The notes beneath the pieces are model-generated. The model was not told the DNA's origin, ran no database searches, and saw only the letters and a program-made list of their open reading frames with translations. From Scatophagus argus (lineage: Eukaryota > Chordata > Actinopteri > Scatophagidae), in the NCBI RefSeq assembly GCF_020382885.2, contig NC_058504.1, positions 14,891,019 through 14,955,018 of the forward strand: a stretch of 64,000 nt of DNA. The letters run 5' to 3'. Below, in pieces: positions 52,422-64,000 of this stretch. The first letter of the stretch is position 1. Every line of letters begins with the position of its first letter. The translations under genes and the position numbers were made by a program.

Positions 52422-55207
52422 CTCTATTAGTGTGCTCCACCACAGATGCCTTGGGCGTTCTGCTTCCAAAATTTATAAGGTAGACACCATGGTGGAGGTG
52501 AAGATTAGGGGGAAGACCACAGAAAGAGAGAAGATAAAGTTTAACTATGTTTTCCCTAAGACTGTTTTTAATCTATTTGTATTTTAGTTGTTTATGTAGA
52601 CATAAAAAGAAAACATGTCCTGCCCACCTTACCTGATGGGAATGAAAACATATAAAACCACATTTACGTGGGTCACACTGAGCACCACCTTGTTCCACTT
52701 GCACTACAAGACCAATATAACCCTGGAGACTATGCCTCAGTGCCTGCGTGAAACACTCTGTTGTCCATATTAAGAGTCTCATTGTTAAGCTGTATCTGTT
52801 GGCTAAAACAGGTCAGGAAAAAAGAGCCTTTCACTCATTATAGTGGACAAGCCAAAGACTGAAACTGTCCTTTGAGCTCCATAATCCTCTGAGTGAAACA
52901 TCAACACTTCACCTGCAGTGATGCAACACTGCCTTTTTATGAGATAAAATTGGCAAAACCGCAGTGAAAAAAAAAATAGAGCGTTACATTTCTGCATTCA
53001 TGCTTAAATGAAATATATATAGATAAACCAATCAAATGTATACTAGATGATTACATTAAAACATAAGAAGTAGTAGACTTCTATCTTGTCCAGGTAGAGT
53101 CATACCAAATTACTTTAATCGTAATTAATAGTACCTGTCAGTTTTAATTTACTAATTACTATTACAGTGCCTCCGTACCTGCCTGCTGTTCAGTCTTCCC
53201 TTCTTTCTGTGAGTCTGGGTTCTGGATACTACTTAAGAGCTTCTGTGGTCATGCTTATATACTGCACAGAGCACTTGTCTGTCAGCATCTCATTATGCAA
53301 CTCCCATCCTAAAGTAAACGTGGTGTGATATTTACAATAAGGAGGAACAAAAACAAGGAAAACAAATATAAATGGAAAACCCATGACTGAGTGATACACA
53401 CTGCAGTACATATGAGGTGCAGTGTGTGTAACATAAAACCTTTTTCTTTCCAGGACCTATGTGCCAGAGCTGGGATAATCTCCTTTTACAAGGCTCGTAT
53501 TGTTTTACCACCAGGAAACAGATACTCAGACTCACTGACATGAAGGGTGGCGGTGTCTTAAATCGTGAAAATGATCCACACTGAAATAATGCAAACAATT
53601 TAAGGTAACTCATTATTCAGTGACAACCATCACATTCAACTTCTGTTTCCTAGGCAAACATAGGAATTATGACTGATAAGTGTGCAAACAGGGCTGAGTA
53701 AAGGATGAATGACAGGAGGTAACACGATAACAGTTGGCCATCTTTCTCTTTGCTTAATTGCTGTCATAATTATTGTTCTGGATACTATAAATATCATTAT
53801 ATATTTATATTCATTATTAGCAGAAGAGACAGTAACATCCTCATCTTATTTCCCAACAAATGTAAACCAACTTCCCTTGAGAAAAAAATAAAATACATAA
53901 TCCTCCCCTTTTTCTGACCCTGATTCCCCTCCAGGTATTTTTTTTTTTTACAGCGCCTTACTTATTAACTAGGTGCTTTTCTTTTGATTTATAACATCTC
54001 AAATGAGAAAGATGTTCAGCAGTGCCCACATAAGTTGCGGGTTTCCTTCTCTGAAAACTGTGCTACAGTTTCCTCTAACAGCAGCATCCACATTTTCACT
54101 TCCTTGACAGTGATTTACAAATGCACTGTGCTATGCGTATATGTGTGCATGCATCAGAACATTCAGTAAATCAATGATTAAACTGACCCAAATGAAACCA
54201 AATGAATAGTTTAATTGTTGCAGTGTGTTTAACAAAATACAATGTGCGTAATGTGCAGTATTGTAAAAGAGTGATTCACATTCTCTTATGGGAACTTCCC
54301 AAGGATGTTGAGAAAATAATTCACAGGGGAAAATTCTTGATCACTCAGGGGCCAACTGTTGTGTGATGACTGTATCAGTAGTTTCAGATCTTTTATGAAC
54401 CAGTGACTTGGAAACACCGGGAAACATTCACTCAGCAGCACACTTCAGAGTCCCTCGTCTGCCCTTTGACGGCTGTTCTGTGACTCCCGCTCAAATGCAG
54501 TGTCCTTGTCCGACTTTCTGATGTCATTGCAAACACATTTTATCATATGGTCGGCTGTTTTAATGAACCAGGACGTTTTGAGAAGAAATTCTTTTTTTTA
54601 CAAACTTAAAGTAATGCACCAAAAAGAGAAGAAATCATTAAACAATCATCATTAATAAGATTACAACTGCGTGCATCCTCCTCTGTCACAAAGACATTGA
54701 AGCGGATCAGTTACTATTATTAGCCTAGTTATTATTACGCTACTTATTATATTATTATAATATTTTGACTATTTTTGTGTTTTTTTAATATCAGGAGATA
54801 TATTAGACATATTAAATACAGGTACAAAACAGTTACTGTCACGTAATATACATAAAAAGGCTGTAGACTATAATCTACAATTTATGTGTGAACTTTCTTC
54901 ATTAAGAAAGGTAACAAGCAGAACTTCTGAAAGGTCAAACAACATGCTTGATTCCAGAATTTCTCATGGGGTATTTCCAGCCACATGCTATTTTGGTCAA
55001 TAGTAATCAGATGAAAGCACAGATGGTGGCAAAATACTATACTTGCTTTTAAAATCCAATGATACCTGTGATGTAGATTTACTGGAGCTCCTCTTTAATG
55101 ATGCAATAGTGCCAGAGGAGAATTTTCCAGAGGAGAATTACTGATTTGTAACTCATACATTTAAAATTTCATTTACTTTGTGTACTTTTTTTCTCTTTTT
55201 TTCTGAC
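52422..55207. other. Gene-free spacer between the PhyH-like and tnip-like genes
   Basis: No conserved frame. It should hold the PhyH-like gene's promoter (52.4 kb upward, minus strand) and the 3' UTR of the tnip-like gene. Short strings near 54,433 ('agcagcacacttcagag') and 54,931 ('aaggtcaaacaacatgc') repeat ones found side by side in a PhyH-like intron near 51,483-51,538. Confidence 0.45.
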
Positions 55208-58200
55208 TCAGTTTGACTCTTTGTCCCTGGTTAGGTGCTTAGGGCAGAGAGGATGGTGCTGTTTTCTCTTCTCTCCACTTTGTGTCCTCTTGTCTCCTCC
55301 CAGTGGCTGTTGCTCATTATTGCAGCGGTGGACAAGCACAGGATCCTTGTTTGGAGACGTCTTCTTCAGCAACAGCCGCTGCAGCACCTGTTTGTCAGAC
55401 CTCTCCCGTCGGAAATCATCCTCATAAATCTTGAGCTGCAGCGATGTCAGAACCCCAGAAAGTAAAATCAACATTATTTTAAACCTTTGGAGATGTGGAG
55501 ATGAGTAAAAGTTCAGTTAAGGCCTTTTAAGCTTTATTTTAGCATGTAAGGTATTTAAGTAATTTACGTGAGGTATAAGGCATTTCAGTCTTTATTTTGA
55601 CATAAATGATCACAGCACTGCTGCATGGATTCTCAGTTGTCTGAGCACATCGTTTTTCTGGCTGAAGCGTAATCATGCTTGCGTTTGTCTGTGTGAGTGT
55701 GTGTTTTGCGTGTGAGACTGTGCACATAATTAAAACACTACCTGCTCTTGCAGTAGTGCCACCTGTTGGCGCATCTCCTCCCTCTTCTTCCTCAGCCTCC
55801 GATTTTCCTGCAGTGTTTGTTTGTGGTCATTATGCTCTGTCTCGTATTCTGCCTCATAAATTTGGGTCTGCTGACATAAGACATTGATATGGCAGTGAAC
55901 CAATAACGGAGCCATATCTTGTGATCAGCAGATCCTGTACTTCTTATTATGCTGTGAACACATTTCAGAATATTACAAAGCCACCACTTGGTGGTGCAGT
56001 TCACTGTCTAATTCAAGCATAAGCTTTAAGCATATCTTTGCCTGGCAACAGTGAGTTGACATCAGTTCTGCTCTCATCACATCAGAAATGGGAACATTTT
56101 TTGATGCTGTGCTGAAGAGAGCATCCCACCTGACATCTCAGTGCCTCCAGCTGCTCTTTTAGATCCTTCACTTCTTGCTGGGAGTCGCCCAGTGGGGCAC
56201 TGCTGCTTTGGCTTTTTCCATGCCAACCTGCCTCTGGGTTGGAAGAAGCTGGGAAAAAGGAGGATGATGGGTTGTATCCAGAAACATGAGTGGGTGACAG
56301 GTTGGGACCTCCTGGAGGGTTATTAATGGGGCATGACACAGGGCTGCGAATCACAGCGCTGAAGCCGCCCTTTAGTAAAGACACAAGACACACTAATTAA
56401 TGCTACTGAATATTGGAGAATATTGACAGAAATGAAAATGTACAAATGCATCACATGTACAGACGGGTGGCAGGTATACTACCTGTTTGGCAGGTGTACA
56501 ATCTTTTTCTGGGTAGTGCATTTTGCTCTCCACCAGTCTGATGTACTCTTGCAACTCCTGATTCTTCTTCAGCTCCTGCATTAAAGTCTGCTCATAGTAC
56601 TCCTTCGCACTCTGCAACCACAAACAATACAGTGAACCTCAACATTGTAACCCAAACACAACCCACAGTGAGACCCCCCCCCATATGCAATGAACTTTAT
56701 GTGTATACCATCGGTTATGTGTGTACATTTACATTTTCTTTGTGCAAGCTTGCAGTTTTGTTGTGTATTCACCTGTTGGTGCTCGACTTTGAGCAGCAGC
56801 CTGCTGTTGAGCTGTTTGATGGCAGCGTTCTCCAGCTCCAAAGTCTCTACTCTGTGCTGTAGACTCAGTGTAGCACTGCGGTACACTTGGTCCCAGTCCT
56901 CATTCAGCTTCATCAGCTGTAACACACCATCATCGTCACGTAGCCATGAATGCCATGACATTGAATAATGTCATCCATCATTCACGGCCTTCACACGAGT
57001 TTTGGTATCAGGAAGTGAATTTAGGTCAATGAGGCGAGACTCTTAAAGCTTCACTCCTTACATGTGCACTCCCTACACATCACATCGCTGTTTACAGCAG
57101 CTGAAAGGAGCATCTAATTAAAATCAAGAAGCAAAGGTTGTGTAATTGTGAAAAATGTCACTGTAATAGATCACAAGCAGCAGTTTTCATACACTCCTCC
57201 TCTTGTTTTTAAGAGAGAAATAAATGTAATTGCCAACATCATCACTACAAATGTGGATCTGTAGAGTTTCTCCAACAGTTTTAAGTTGATATTGTACCTC
57301 TTTGTTAACTCTGCGGAGCTCAGTGTTTCTGTTGAGCAGCAGCAGCTTCTCTTGGTCCGTGGAGGTGACAGTCATACTCTCAGTGATCAGAGTGACCTGC
57401 TCCTCAGTGGACAACAGCCTGTCACCCACGGGACTCACATCCTCTGTCCTGCACACACACCAACACAGAGAAGCAGTTTACATATGCATGCAGAATAAGT
57501 CCCATAAATAAAGTCATGATGAAGAACATTAGCAGAGGATTTCCATTAATAAGCAAACACGTGTGCGAACAAAAGAATGTCAGAGTACTTTTGAACACCC
57601 ACTCACATAGAGTGCACTTTACAGAGAATCGAACTGGAGCTATTATGCACACCCACGCACACACATGCATGCACAGTCACATTATGCACTCAAGACACTC
57701 AGACACACACACACACAGAGGGAAATAGTGGTGCATTAGCTGTATCCACAGTCCTTGCTAATCAAAATATCTGTGTGTTTACTATCAGATGTGTTTGTAT
57801 ATCGATAGCCTCTGGAAACAATGTGGCTGATGATCCCTGGAAAATGTTGATTTCTACTGAACCACTTGGAGGAAGATATTTGCAAAGAATTATTAGTCAA
57901 ACTAGCTTGCTTTCCACCAGCTCATTTCTAAAAGGAATAGCTCACATGGAATCAAAAGAGATCTGAAGTCCAAGGGGAGTCTGCACAGGAGGTAACACAC
58001 AATTGTCCGTGTAGCCCCCATCTTTTTCACACAAACATACTGTTGAACTGCCATAACCTCAGAGACTTAAACACTATAAGGATCACAATCTGCGATCACC
58101 TCTTAACCCCCTCAAGGCTAGACTCTCCTGAAACACATGCTTTCATCCACTTACGCATGGTGTCCTGCTGTGTGATAACCAGTGTTACACAGTTTCCGAG

Positions 58201-59885
58201 AGCTTCATTCACAGGTCAAAGCAGTACAAGGAACAAGAGGATGCAGATCTATTTTAATGCCAAAATGACACACAAATGTATGATGTTTTTGGTTGTATAT
58301 TGGTGACAAGATGCTGATGTTTTGTGAAAATTTTGGACCATCAGTTTGAGTGATTTTCACAACAAATAGTGCCTGGACACATAAAAACATGGAATATGAG
58401 CATTTATTTCCTAAAGCTCAAAGGATAATTTCTGAGAACTTGCAGTTGTACAGAAGTTTACATGTGGGACTATTTCTTTCTGGGAGCAGTGATTCACTGG
58501 AGTTTTTGCTGACTACCTGGCAGTGACAGCCCTCATTAAGATCACAAATGACACATCACTTTCCATATAAGATATAAAATATTTGTCAAAATCTACACTT
58601 TGTGCCCTCTGACATTCCTCAGGGTTCAACAAGACAAGATAGAGCTATAGAGAAGGCCGATTATGGCCACTGATGAGTAAATCATCCGCACATAACCAAC
58701 AGACAGAAGCCGAAATAAATGAAACAGTCAGTATGATCACATAATGCTGAAATACCCATGTCCAACACCCTGTCTTGGCAAGTCAGCACTGTATACTCAG
58801 CTGTCCTGTTGGGACCACATTATGCTCCATGTTTTAATGATCCAATATACACTGTGTGACCCAGTTTGACAAAGTTTTCAGTCGTATGCCATTATAGAAG
58901 GACACTAAAATGCCACTTCTGCCAGCAGCACTATGGTAATTCACTGTCATGGCATATGATAAATATGGGGATAATATCTTTCCTTCTTGCTGGTGGCAAC
59001 CCTGACAAATACAACACTTCATCTCTGTGCGCGACTGTTCTCAACCCTTACACCAAAGAGCAGTGGACTTTTCTGTAGGTAGTGTGGTCATGGTTTTTAC
59101 CAGGTCATGGTTTTTGTCATGTGTTCCCACATGAAGAACCATGGCTAGTGTTCTTATATGTACATAAAAAGAAGTAACAGTAATATACGAAAGTTATTTC
59201 AGGCTGTTGACATTTTATTATTATATGATAATTGATATTTACTAGCGTTTTTACAAATGTGATGTATTATCAGCATTGTTAAATAAAGAACCGTGCCTTA
59301 CATATTTATGACATCATGGGGAAGTCCACGGTTACTCTTTCATCCTCTGTTCATGGAACTAAAATTCTTCATATAATGATCTCAGCGTCCATGAAATCAA
59401 GAAATAAAATTTATCTGTACTGTGGGTTTGAAACAGTTTCCAGATTTTCTTGGATAAATCAGGGAATAGTAAAAATGAAACCTTCCCACCTATCACAAAG
59501 GCTCAAGTTATTTTTAAGAATGCTTGGTAACAACATGGGCTTAATCCAATTATAGGAATTACTATACAAAACAATAAAATATAAAATATTTTATACTTAT
59601 GGACAGTCAGAGAGTTGTAATAGTACTTCCTTGCTATCATTTACCACTCTAGTTGGTAGACCTTTACATTAAATTGCTGTAGGCTGTTCTATTATGTGCT
59701 CTTAATTTTGAGTTTACCCCAGTATGTAGAAATGTTGAGGATACATACCACAATTCTTCAGCTGAATTGTGTTTCTGTTGGTTCTGAGGGAGGCTGCTGT
59801 CACTCTTTGGTGAAGTATCTTTCTGCGTTCCTGCTGCTGATGATAATGATGAGGAAGATGACAAAGACAACACATCTCCATCCAT
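55208..59885 (-). CDS. TNFAIP3-interacting protein (ABIN/TNIP family, TNIP3-like)
   Basis: ABIN proteins bind linear/K63 polyubiquitin and A20 and restrain NF-kB signalling in the cytosol. Exons 59749-59885, 57298-57448, 56773-56916, 56483-56611, 56130-56369, 55742-55867 and 55208-55435 give 384 residues. The N-terminus is Ser-rich. Residues about 97-187 (LMKLNEDWDQVYRSATLSLQ through YYEQTLMQELKKNQELQEYI) are a coiled coil like the AHD1 region of ABIN3. After a Pro/Ser linker, a second coiled coil (about 270-335) ends in LKIYEDDFRRERSDKQVLQ, the UBAN ubiquitin-binding motif (DDFxxERSD, about 315-323). The tail is basic with a His/Cys pair (HHPLCPKH). Which of the vertebrate TNIP paralogues it is cannot be fixed from sequence alone; the AHD1-like part favours TNIP3. 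Confidence 0.88.
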
Positions 59886-61004
59886 GACAGATCAAATCCT
59901 CAAATCTTCATAAAGTGTGAAAGGAAATTAAAACGTTGCGATACGCATGGGACGAAGCTTCTCTTCATAAAGTCCCTGCCGAGCATGTGGTTGAAAGTAA
60001 ATAGTGTCATCAGTATTGATACGTAACAAAAGAGGAAGTAGCTCACACCACATGATGCAGTTAAGAGAATAGGAAGTGACACTGACAACTGTTTTAGCTG
60101 TATTCGAGAGGGTTAGTCCCACTGTGGTGGGCTGTTTAAATGTACTGCAAATTACAATGACTGTACAGTACTCAAAATGTTTACCCATTTGACATTTTGT
60201 TTTGTTCTGACATCATTAGGAGAATCTGGGAAACTCCACTCAGTGTGAAGTGTGTGTGTTTGTGTGCATGTGTTGTGTGTTTATGCTTATGTGCGCGTTA
60301 CCTGTTAGCCAAGCTGTTGTTGTATGCTGTTAAATGAGCAATTCAGGAAAGAGCTAATAGCAGGAGAGCTGAATAGATATGCATAATTTCTCCATGATTA
60401 CATATTGCAGGACATGTAATTGATAATAATGGTAACGCATACATTTATTCATGACAAATAATGATAGGGTCAGGCTGATTGCATTCACTAGTCTGCTCAT
60501 TACTGGGATTGAGGGAAGTGGGCTGCAGCAGGTTAATTAGGAAATCACATGTTCATCCAAGGGACAATCAAGTAAATTAAAGGATTTTTGTTAATTATGT
60601 TCCTCTTAGTCAGGCTAAGCTATCTTTTATTAACACTAGGAAAATTAATTTGCCGACCTCATTTGCTGCACGTTTTCCACCACCAACTGAATCCAAGGGA
60701 CTCTAAGCTACTTGTTGTAAAGAAATAGGTACCATGCGGCAAAAGGAAGAGCTGCTGTTCAGTGGCTCAGATGTGAATATCCTGCTCACTCTCATAGTTT
60801 ACGTTTGCGAGTTCAAAGGTAAAATAGAAACTGGGGATCTCCTGCACATTCATCAGTGACACTTGTCAGCATCACGATAGTATGTCGTTGTCACTTGTCA
60901 GTTTGCCTTAAGGTGGCAATCTGTACAGCATACAGATTTAAAAGATCCCAAAAATGAAAACAAAAAAGTGTACAACTGCCGAACAAAAAAGAGATTTTAA
61001 AACA
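59886..61004. other. Upstream region of tnip-like gene; possible conserved non-coding DNA
   Basis: The first few hundred bases should contain the tnip-like promoter (minus strand). From about 60,340 to 60,720 the sequence is AT-rich but complex, with several homeodomain-type TAATTA/TTAATTA cores and no simple repeats, the texture of a developmental enhancer. This is inference without any alignment. Confidence 0.3.
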
Positions 61005-61285
61005 TTTCATACATGGTGCACAATGCCAACATCCTGTCTCACAGCAGCAGGGTTCCAGGTTCGAGTCTGGGACCTTCTGTGTTCTCCGTGTTCCTGTGTG
61101 GGTTTTTCCCCGGGTACTCTGTTTTCCTCCCACAGTCTCAAAAATCTGCACATTAAGCTAATTAGCTACTCTAAATTGCCCCTACTAGTGAATATGTGAA
61201 TTTGTCTGATTGTTCCTCTTTGGCGACCATTCTCAGCTGGGATAGGTGATCCTGCATGTATAAGAGAGAATGAATGGATGGCAGA
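61005..61285 (+). repeat. V-SINE/DANA-like SINE copy
   Basis: Shows a B box (GGTTCGAGTCTG), 'tgtgggtttttccccgggta', 'gttttcctcccacagtct', 'ctaaattgccccta', and the closing 'agctgggatagg' then 'gaatgaatggatgg'. These are the successive landmarks of the fish V-type SINE body; the copy is diverged and partly deleted. Confidence 0.75.
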
Positions 61286-64000
61286 GCGGCCATACCAGAT
61301 GTCATGTCAGTCCATCCACTTCAGTTTGGATGAAGGTGGGGGACTGACAGGCCATCATTGCTATCCCTAAAGCCATTTCCCCCAGCGAGGCTAAAAAATC
61401 ACTAAACTAACTGGTCAGGTCAGTTCAGTCAGGTAGATCTTTCTGTGTGCACCCTCTAAGTCAGAAGAAGGTTCTTGCTATCCCTAAGCTGTTCCAGCTC
61501 ATTGCCCTCTTCCCCCAATCAAAACCTGTCCATGTTCTCCAATCACATGTGAGATGTCAACTTTAACAGTGTCCTCTCTCTCTCTCTCTCTGCTGTCATT
61601 CATTTGTCATTTCATCACTGTGACGATTGTGTATCTCCGAGCATGATTTGTGACATCACAAACAGTTGGGAAGCCAGTCCTGGTCCACTTGCCAGCACAC
61701 ACCAGTCCTCGATTCAGGCAACAACCATAAATTATCACAACTCACTTGTACCCTGATGAAAAAGAGTTAGAGTGTTGCTATCTACTGTGTTATCCAGACG
61801 GCTGGGTGAAAGCTGCTGTTATTTTTCCAGCTGATGCATTATGCTATCAAAGCAGACGGGGCAACAAAATGTTTCACTGCTGCCCAGGAGCTTTGATTTG
61901 CTCCAGTGATTCCATCCACATGCCCACGTCATTATGGACACCAGTCAGAGTATTGCTGTGCCAGGCAGAGGCTTTGCTGGGAGGCCCAACAAGAGAGTGG
62001 CAATGCAGTGCCTTTATTGACCCCAGCCTCCTCAGATCGTGCAGTCGAATAGAGAGTGGCCAAGTGAGTGAGGATGACTGAGAGGTGGATAGTTCTCCTA
62101 AGTTATTGCCGTTCCTGTATGTGTGTAATCTGACATCAGCAGCTAAAAGGAGAAGGTCTGGGTTTTTTTTCACTGGATTGGGCCATTAGGCTCTTAAGCA
62201 CTTGCTCTGTGCGGATCCACTCTAACAGTTCCTTCACTCGTTTCTATAGCTGCAAAAGCTTGACTGACCAAATCAGGGTCAATGATTGAATTTGACCAAC
62301 TGTTCCAGGTTCAGAGACTGAGCACTTCTGTATGTCTCAACTAAGATCTATCAAAATGAATGTGGTGTGAGCGTGTGTGTGTGTGCGTGCGTCTCAGTTG
62401 CATGACTGTGGTGGAGTGTGTGAATGGGAAGTGAAGCCTCTGGAGAATTTCTGTCAAAACCTGACAAGGCATTACTCTGCCCTCTCGTGTTTTACCACAA
62501 ATGGAAGGGATACACAGGACAAAGTACATCATGCAAGCTTGCATTCACTCACAACCACATGCGTACACACCAACACACACTCCAAATACTCGCTTACTGT
62601 GCTACTACAACTCTCAAAGGACAAGTGCAGCACAATAGCTCATATTTAACTGACCAGTAAATCATAAAAAGTCTGAATTCCATATACAGTATATCCACAA
62701 AGAATAGATCCACAAATCTATATAACAAAATTAAAATTCCCTATGCGAGTCACACATTAATTATATATAGAAGATATAAAATATGTTCTTATTTGCAGGC
62801 ATCACTTAAGAATGCAAGAAGCAATGAGAGAAAGACAGAGATGAGGCATAAAACATTTGTGTCCTCCGAAGAAGACTGTTAACATGCAGACAGAAGCAAC
62901 TGAAGGCCATTTTAAATGCATAAGCTGTCAATAATATAAAAGGCTCTTTAATTAAGCATCTTGATGGCACGCTCAACCTTTACCAGTGCGTAATATTAGC
63001 ATGAGAAAAGCTGTTTCAAATCATGAGGCAAACTTGTGCTGTTTCAAATTCTCTTGATTAAGATCAGGCTATCTCATCTGCATACAGCATTTCATCAGAA
63101 ATGTTCTGCAATGGATGGCATAAGCAGTAGGGAAACAAACGAAACAAATGAGCTATCTATCATGTGGGTAGTGTCTCCAGAAAATAGGAGATAGTTGTAC
63201 ATATAAAGAAAAGAGCACTTCTAAATTGATATTGATCATCTGAGGCACCACTCTCTTGTGTAAGATTTCTACAGGTACTACCCTACAACAATAAAATTCA
63301 CAAAGACCTTTGCAGATTTACAGACATGAAAGGGACTGCTGCAAAGTCAGAGACAAAAGAGACTGTAAAATACCTTGCTATTAGAGATAAAGCTTGAAGT
63401 TTTAACAGGCAGTCAAGCACATGCAAGAGACAAATGAAAGCTGGATGTATAAAACTGATCACTTCAGAGCTCTATAGCAGATCGAAAAAAACCCAGAAAC
63501 ATAAGACATAATAATTAAACACATCCTGAAAGATCTTTGAGTTGTGCTTTTGTTCTGTTGAAATGTCTAACTCTACATTCAGAGTCCTCTCTAACTGTAT
63601 CTGGAAAGCCCCTCATTGCCGACGGGAAGGCGGATCGAGTTCAGCAAAGTTTTAATGTGACACTATTAATTTGGCCAGTTAATCAAAAATGCTCACTATT
63701 CTCCATTAACTAAGCTTTTAATGCTCCCATTAAAAATTAATGTCACCCTACTTCGCACTTCAGCATGGGTGAGCTCATTAGAGACAATCTGTGAACATGA
63801 CCCTTCTTTGCCCGGCCATGGCTCAATAAGCCCTGCTTCACTGTCTAGATTGTTGGGGAATAAATCTAATCTGGTCCCCTTAAAGCTTGATCAAGTCCAT
63901 CATTATCTGATAACTTGTGTAATACAGATCTCCTTTTGTGCCATCCTGCCTTTTTCTGGACTCTTATTTTTATTTTCCTTTTTTCTTTTCTGAATCAGTG
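61286..64000. other. Gene-free right end; possible conserved non-coding elements
   Basis: No conserved reading frame on either strand. A TC microsatellite lies at 61573-61591. A stretch near 61,620-61,740 ('gcatgatttgtgacatcac') resembles another dispersed fish repeat. The segments 62,925-63,120 and 63,590-63,965 are complex, AT-rich, repeat-free and contain homeodomain-type cores (TTAATTAAG, CATTAAAAATTAATG), so they are candidates for conserved enhancers. Confidence 0.35.

Overview
The window is vertebrate nuclear DNA, almost certainly from a ray-finned (percomorph-type) fish. It has small, intron-split genes with GT-AG boundaries, CA/TA/GA microsatellites, tRNA-headed SINE pieces of the kind common in fish genomes, and a nexmif-rlim gene pair in the same order and orientation as on the human X. 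I rebuilt the gene models by hand from reading frames, splice signals and family resemblance. Reading phases close for all seven complete models (rlim, glod5, acod1, two fusion genes, es1-like, PhyH-like and tnip-like make eight counting both fusions); nexmif lacks its first coding exon.

Layout. 1-12.8 kb: nexmif (+), one huge coding exon plus a tiny last exon. 12.8-17.5 kb: rlim (+), a RING-H2 ubiquitin ligase. 20.0-21.4 kb: glod5 (+), a small glyoxalase-fold protein. 25.4-28.7 kb: acod1/irg1 (-), the mitochondrial itaconate-forming cis-aconitate decarboxylase. 30.0-33.7 kb: fusion gene A (+), three tandem membrane units resembling the bacterial/fungal acetate-succinate transporter family (AceTr; GPR1/FUN34/YaaH) joined to a YrdC/Sua5 domain. 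35.2-41.3 kb: a local array of diverged repeats. 43.2-47.0 kb: fusion gene B (-), a diverged paralogue of A in tail-to-tail orientation. 48.3-49.3 kb: an ES1/GATD3-like gene (+). 51.0-52.4 kb: a PhyH-family Fe(II)/2-oxoglutarate dioxygenase (-). 55.2-59.9 kb: a TNIP/ABIN-family coiled-coil gene (-) with a UBAN motif. 59.9-64 kb: no gene seen, some stretches that look like conserved regulatory DNA.

How they may work together. The first part (nexmif, rlim) is ordinary conserved housekeeping/developmental synteny. The second part is the interesting one. acod1 and fusion A start head to head, with TATA-like boxes only about 240 bp apart, so they probably share one divergent promoter. Fusion B and the ES1-like gene are also head to head. 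A cluster holding an itaconate synthase, two carboxylate-transporter-like/YrdC fusions, an ES1-family protein, a 2-oxoglutarate-dependent oxygenase and an NF-kB regulator (TNIP) suggests an immune-metabolic module for small carboxylic acids. That link is inference; the gene structures and the head-to-head layout are read from the sequence.

The best candidate for an undescribed system is the AceTr(x3)-YrdC fusion. Copy A keeps the Lys-Arg-Ser-Asn residues expected of an active threonylcarbamoyl-AMP synthase fold and has four N-glycosylation sequons in one loop. Copy B has lost the arginine of that set.
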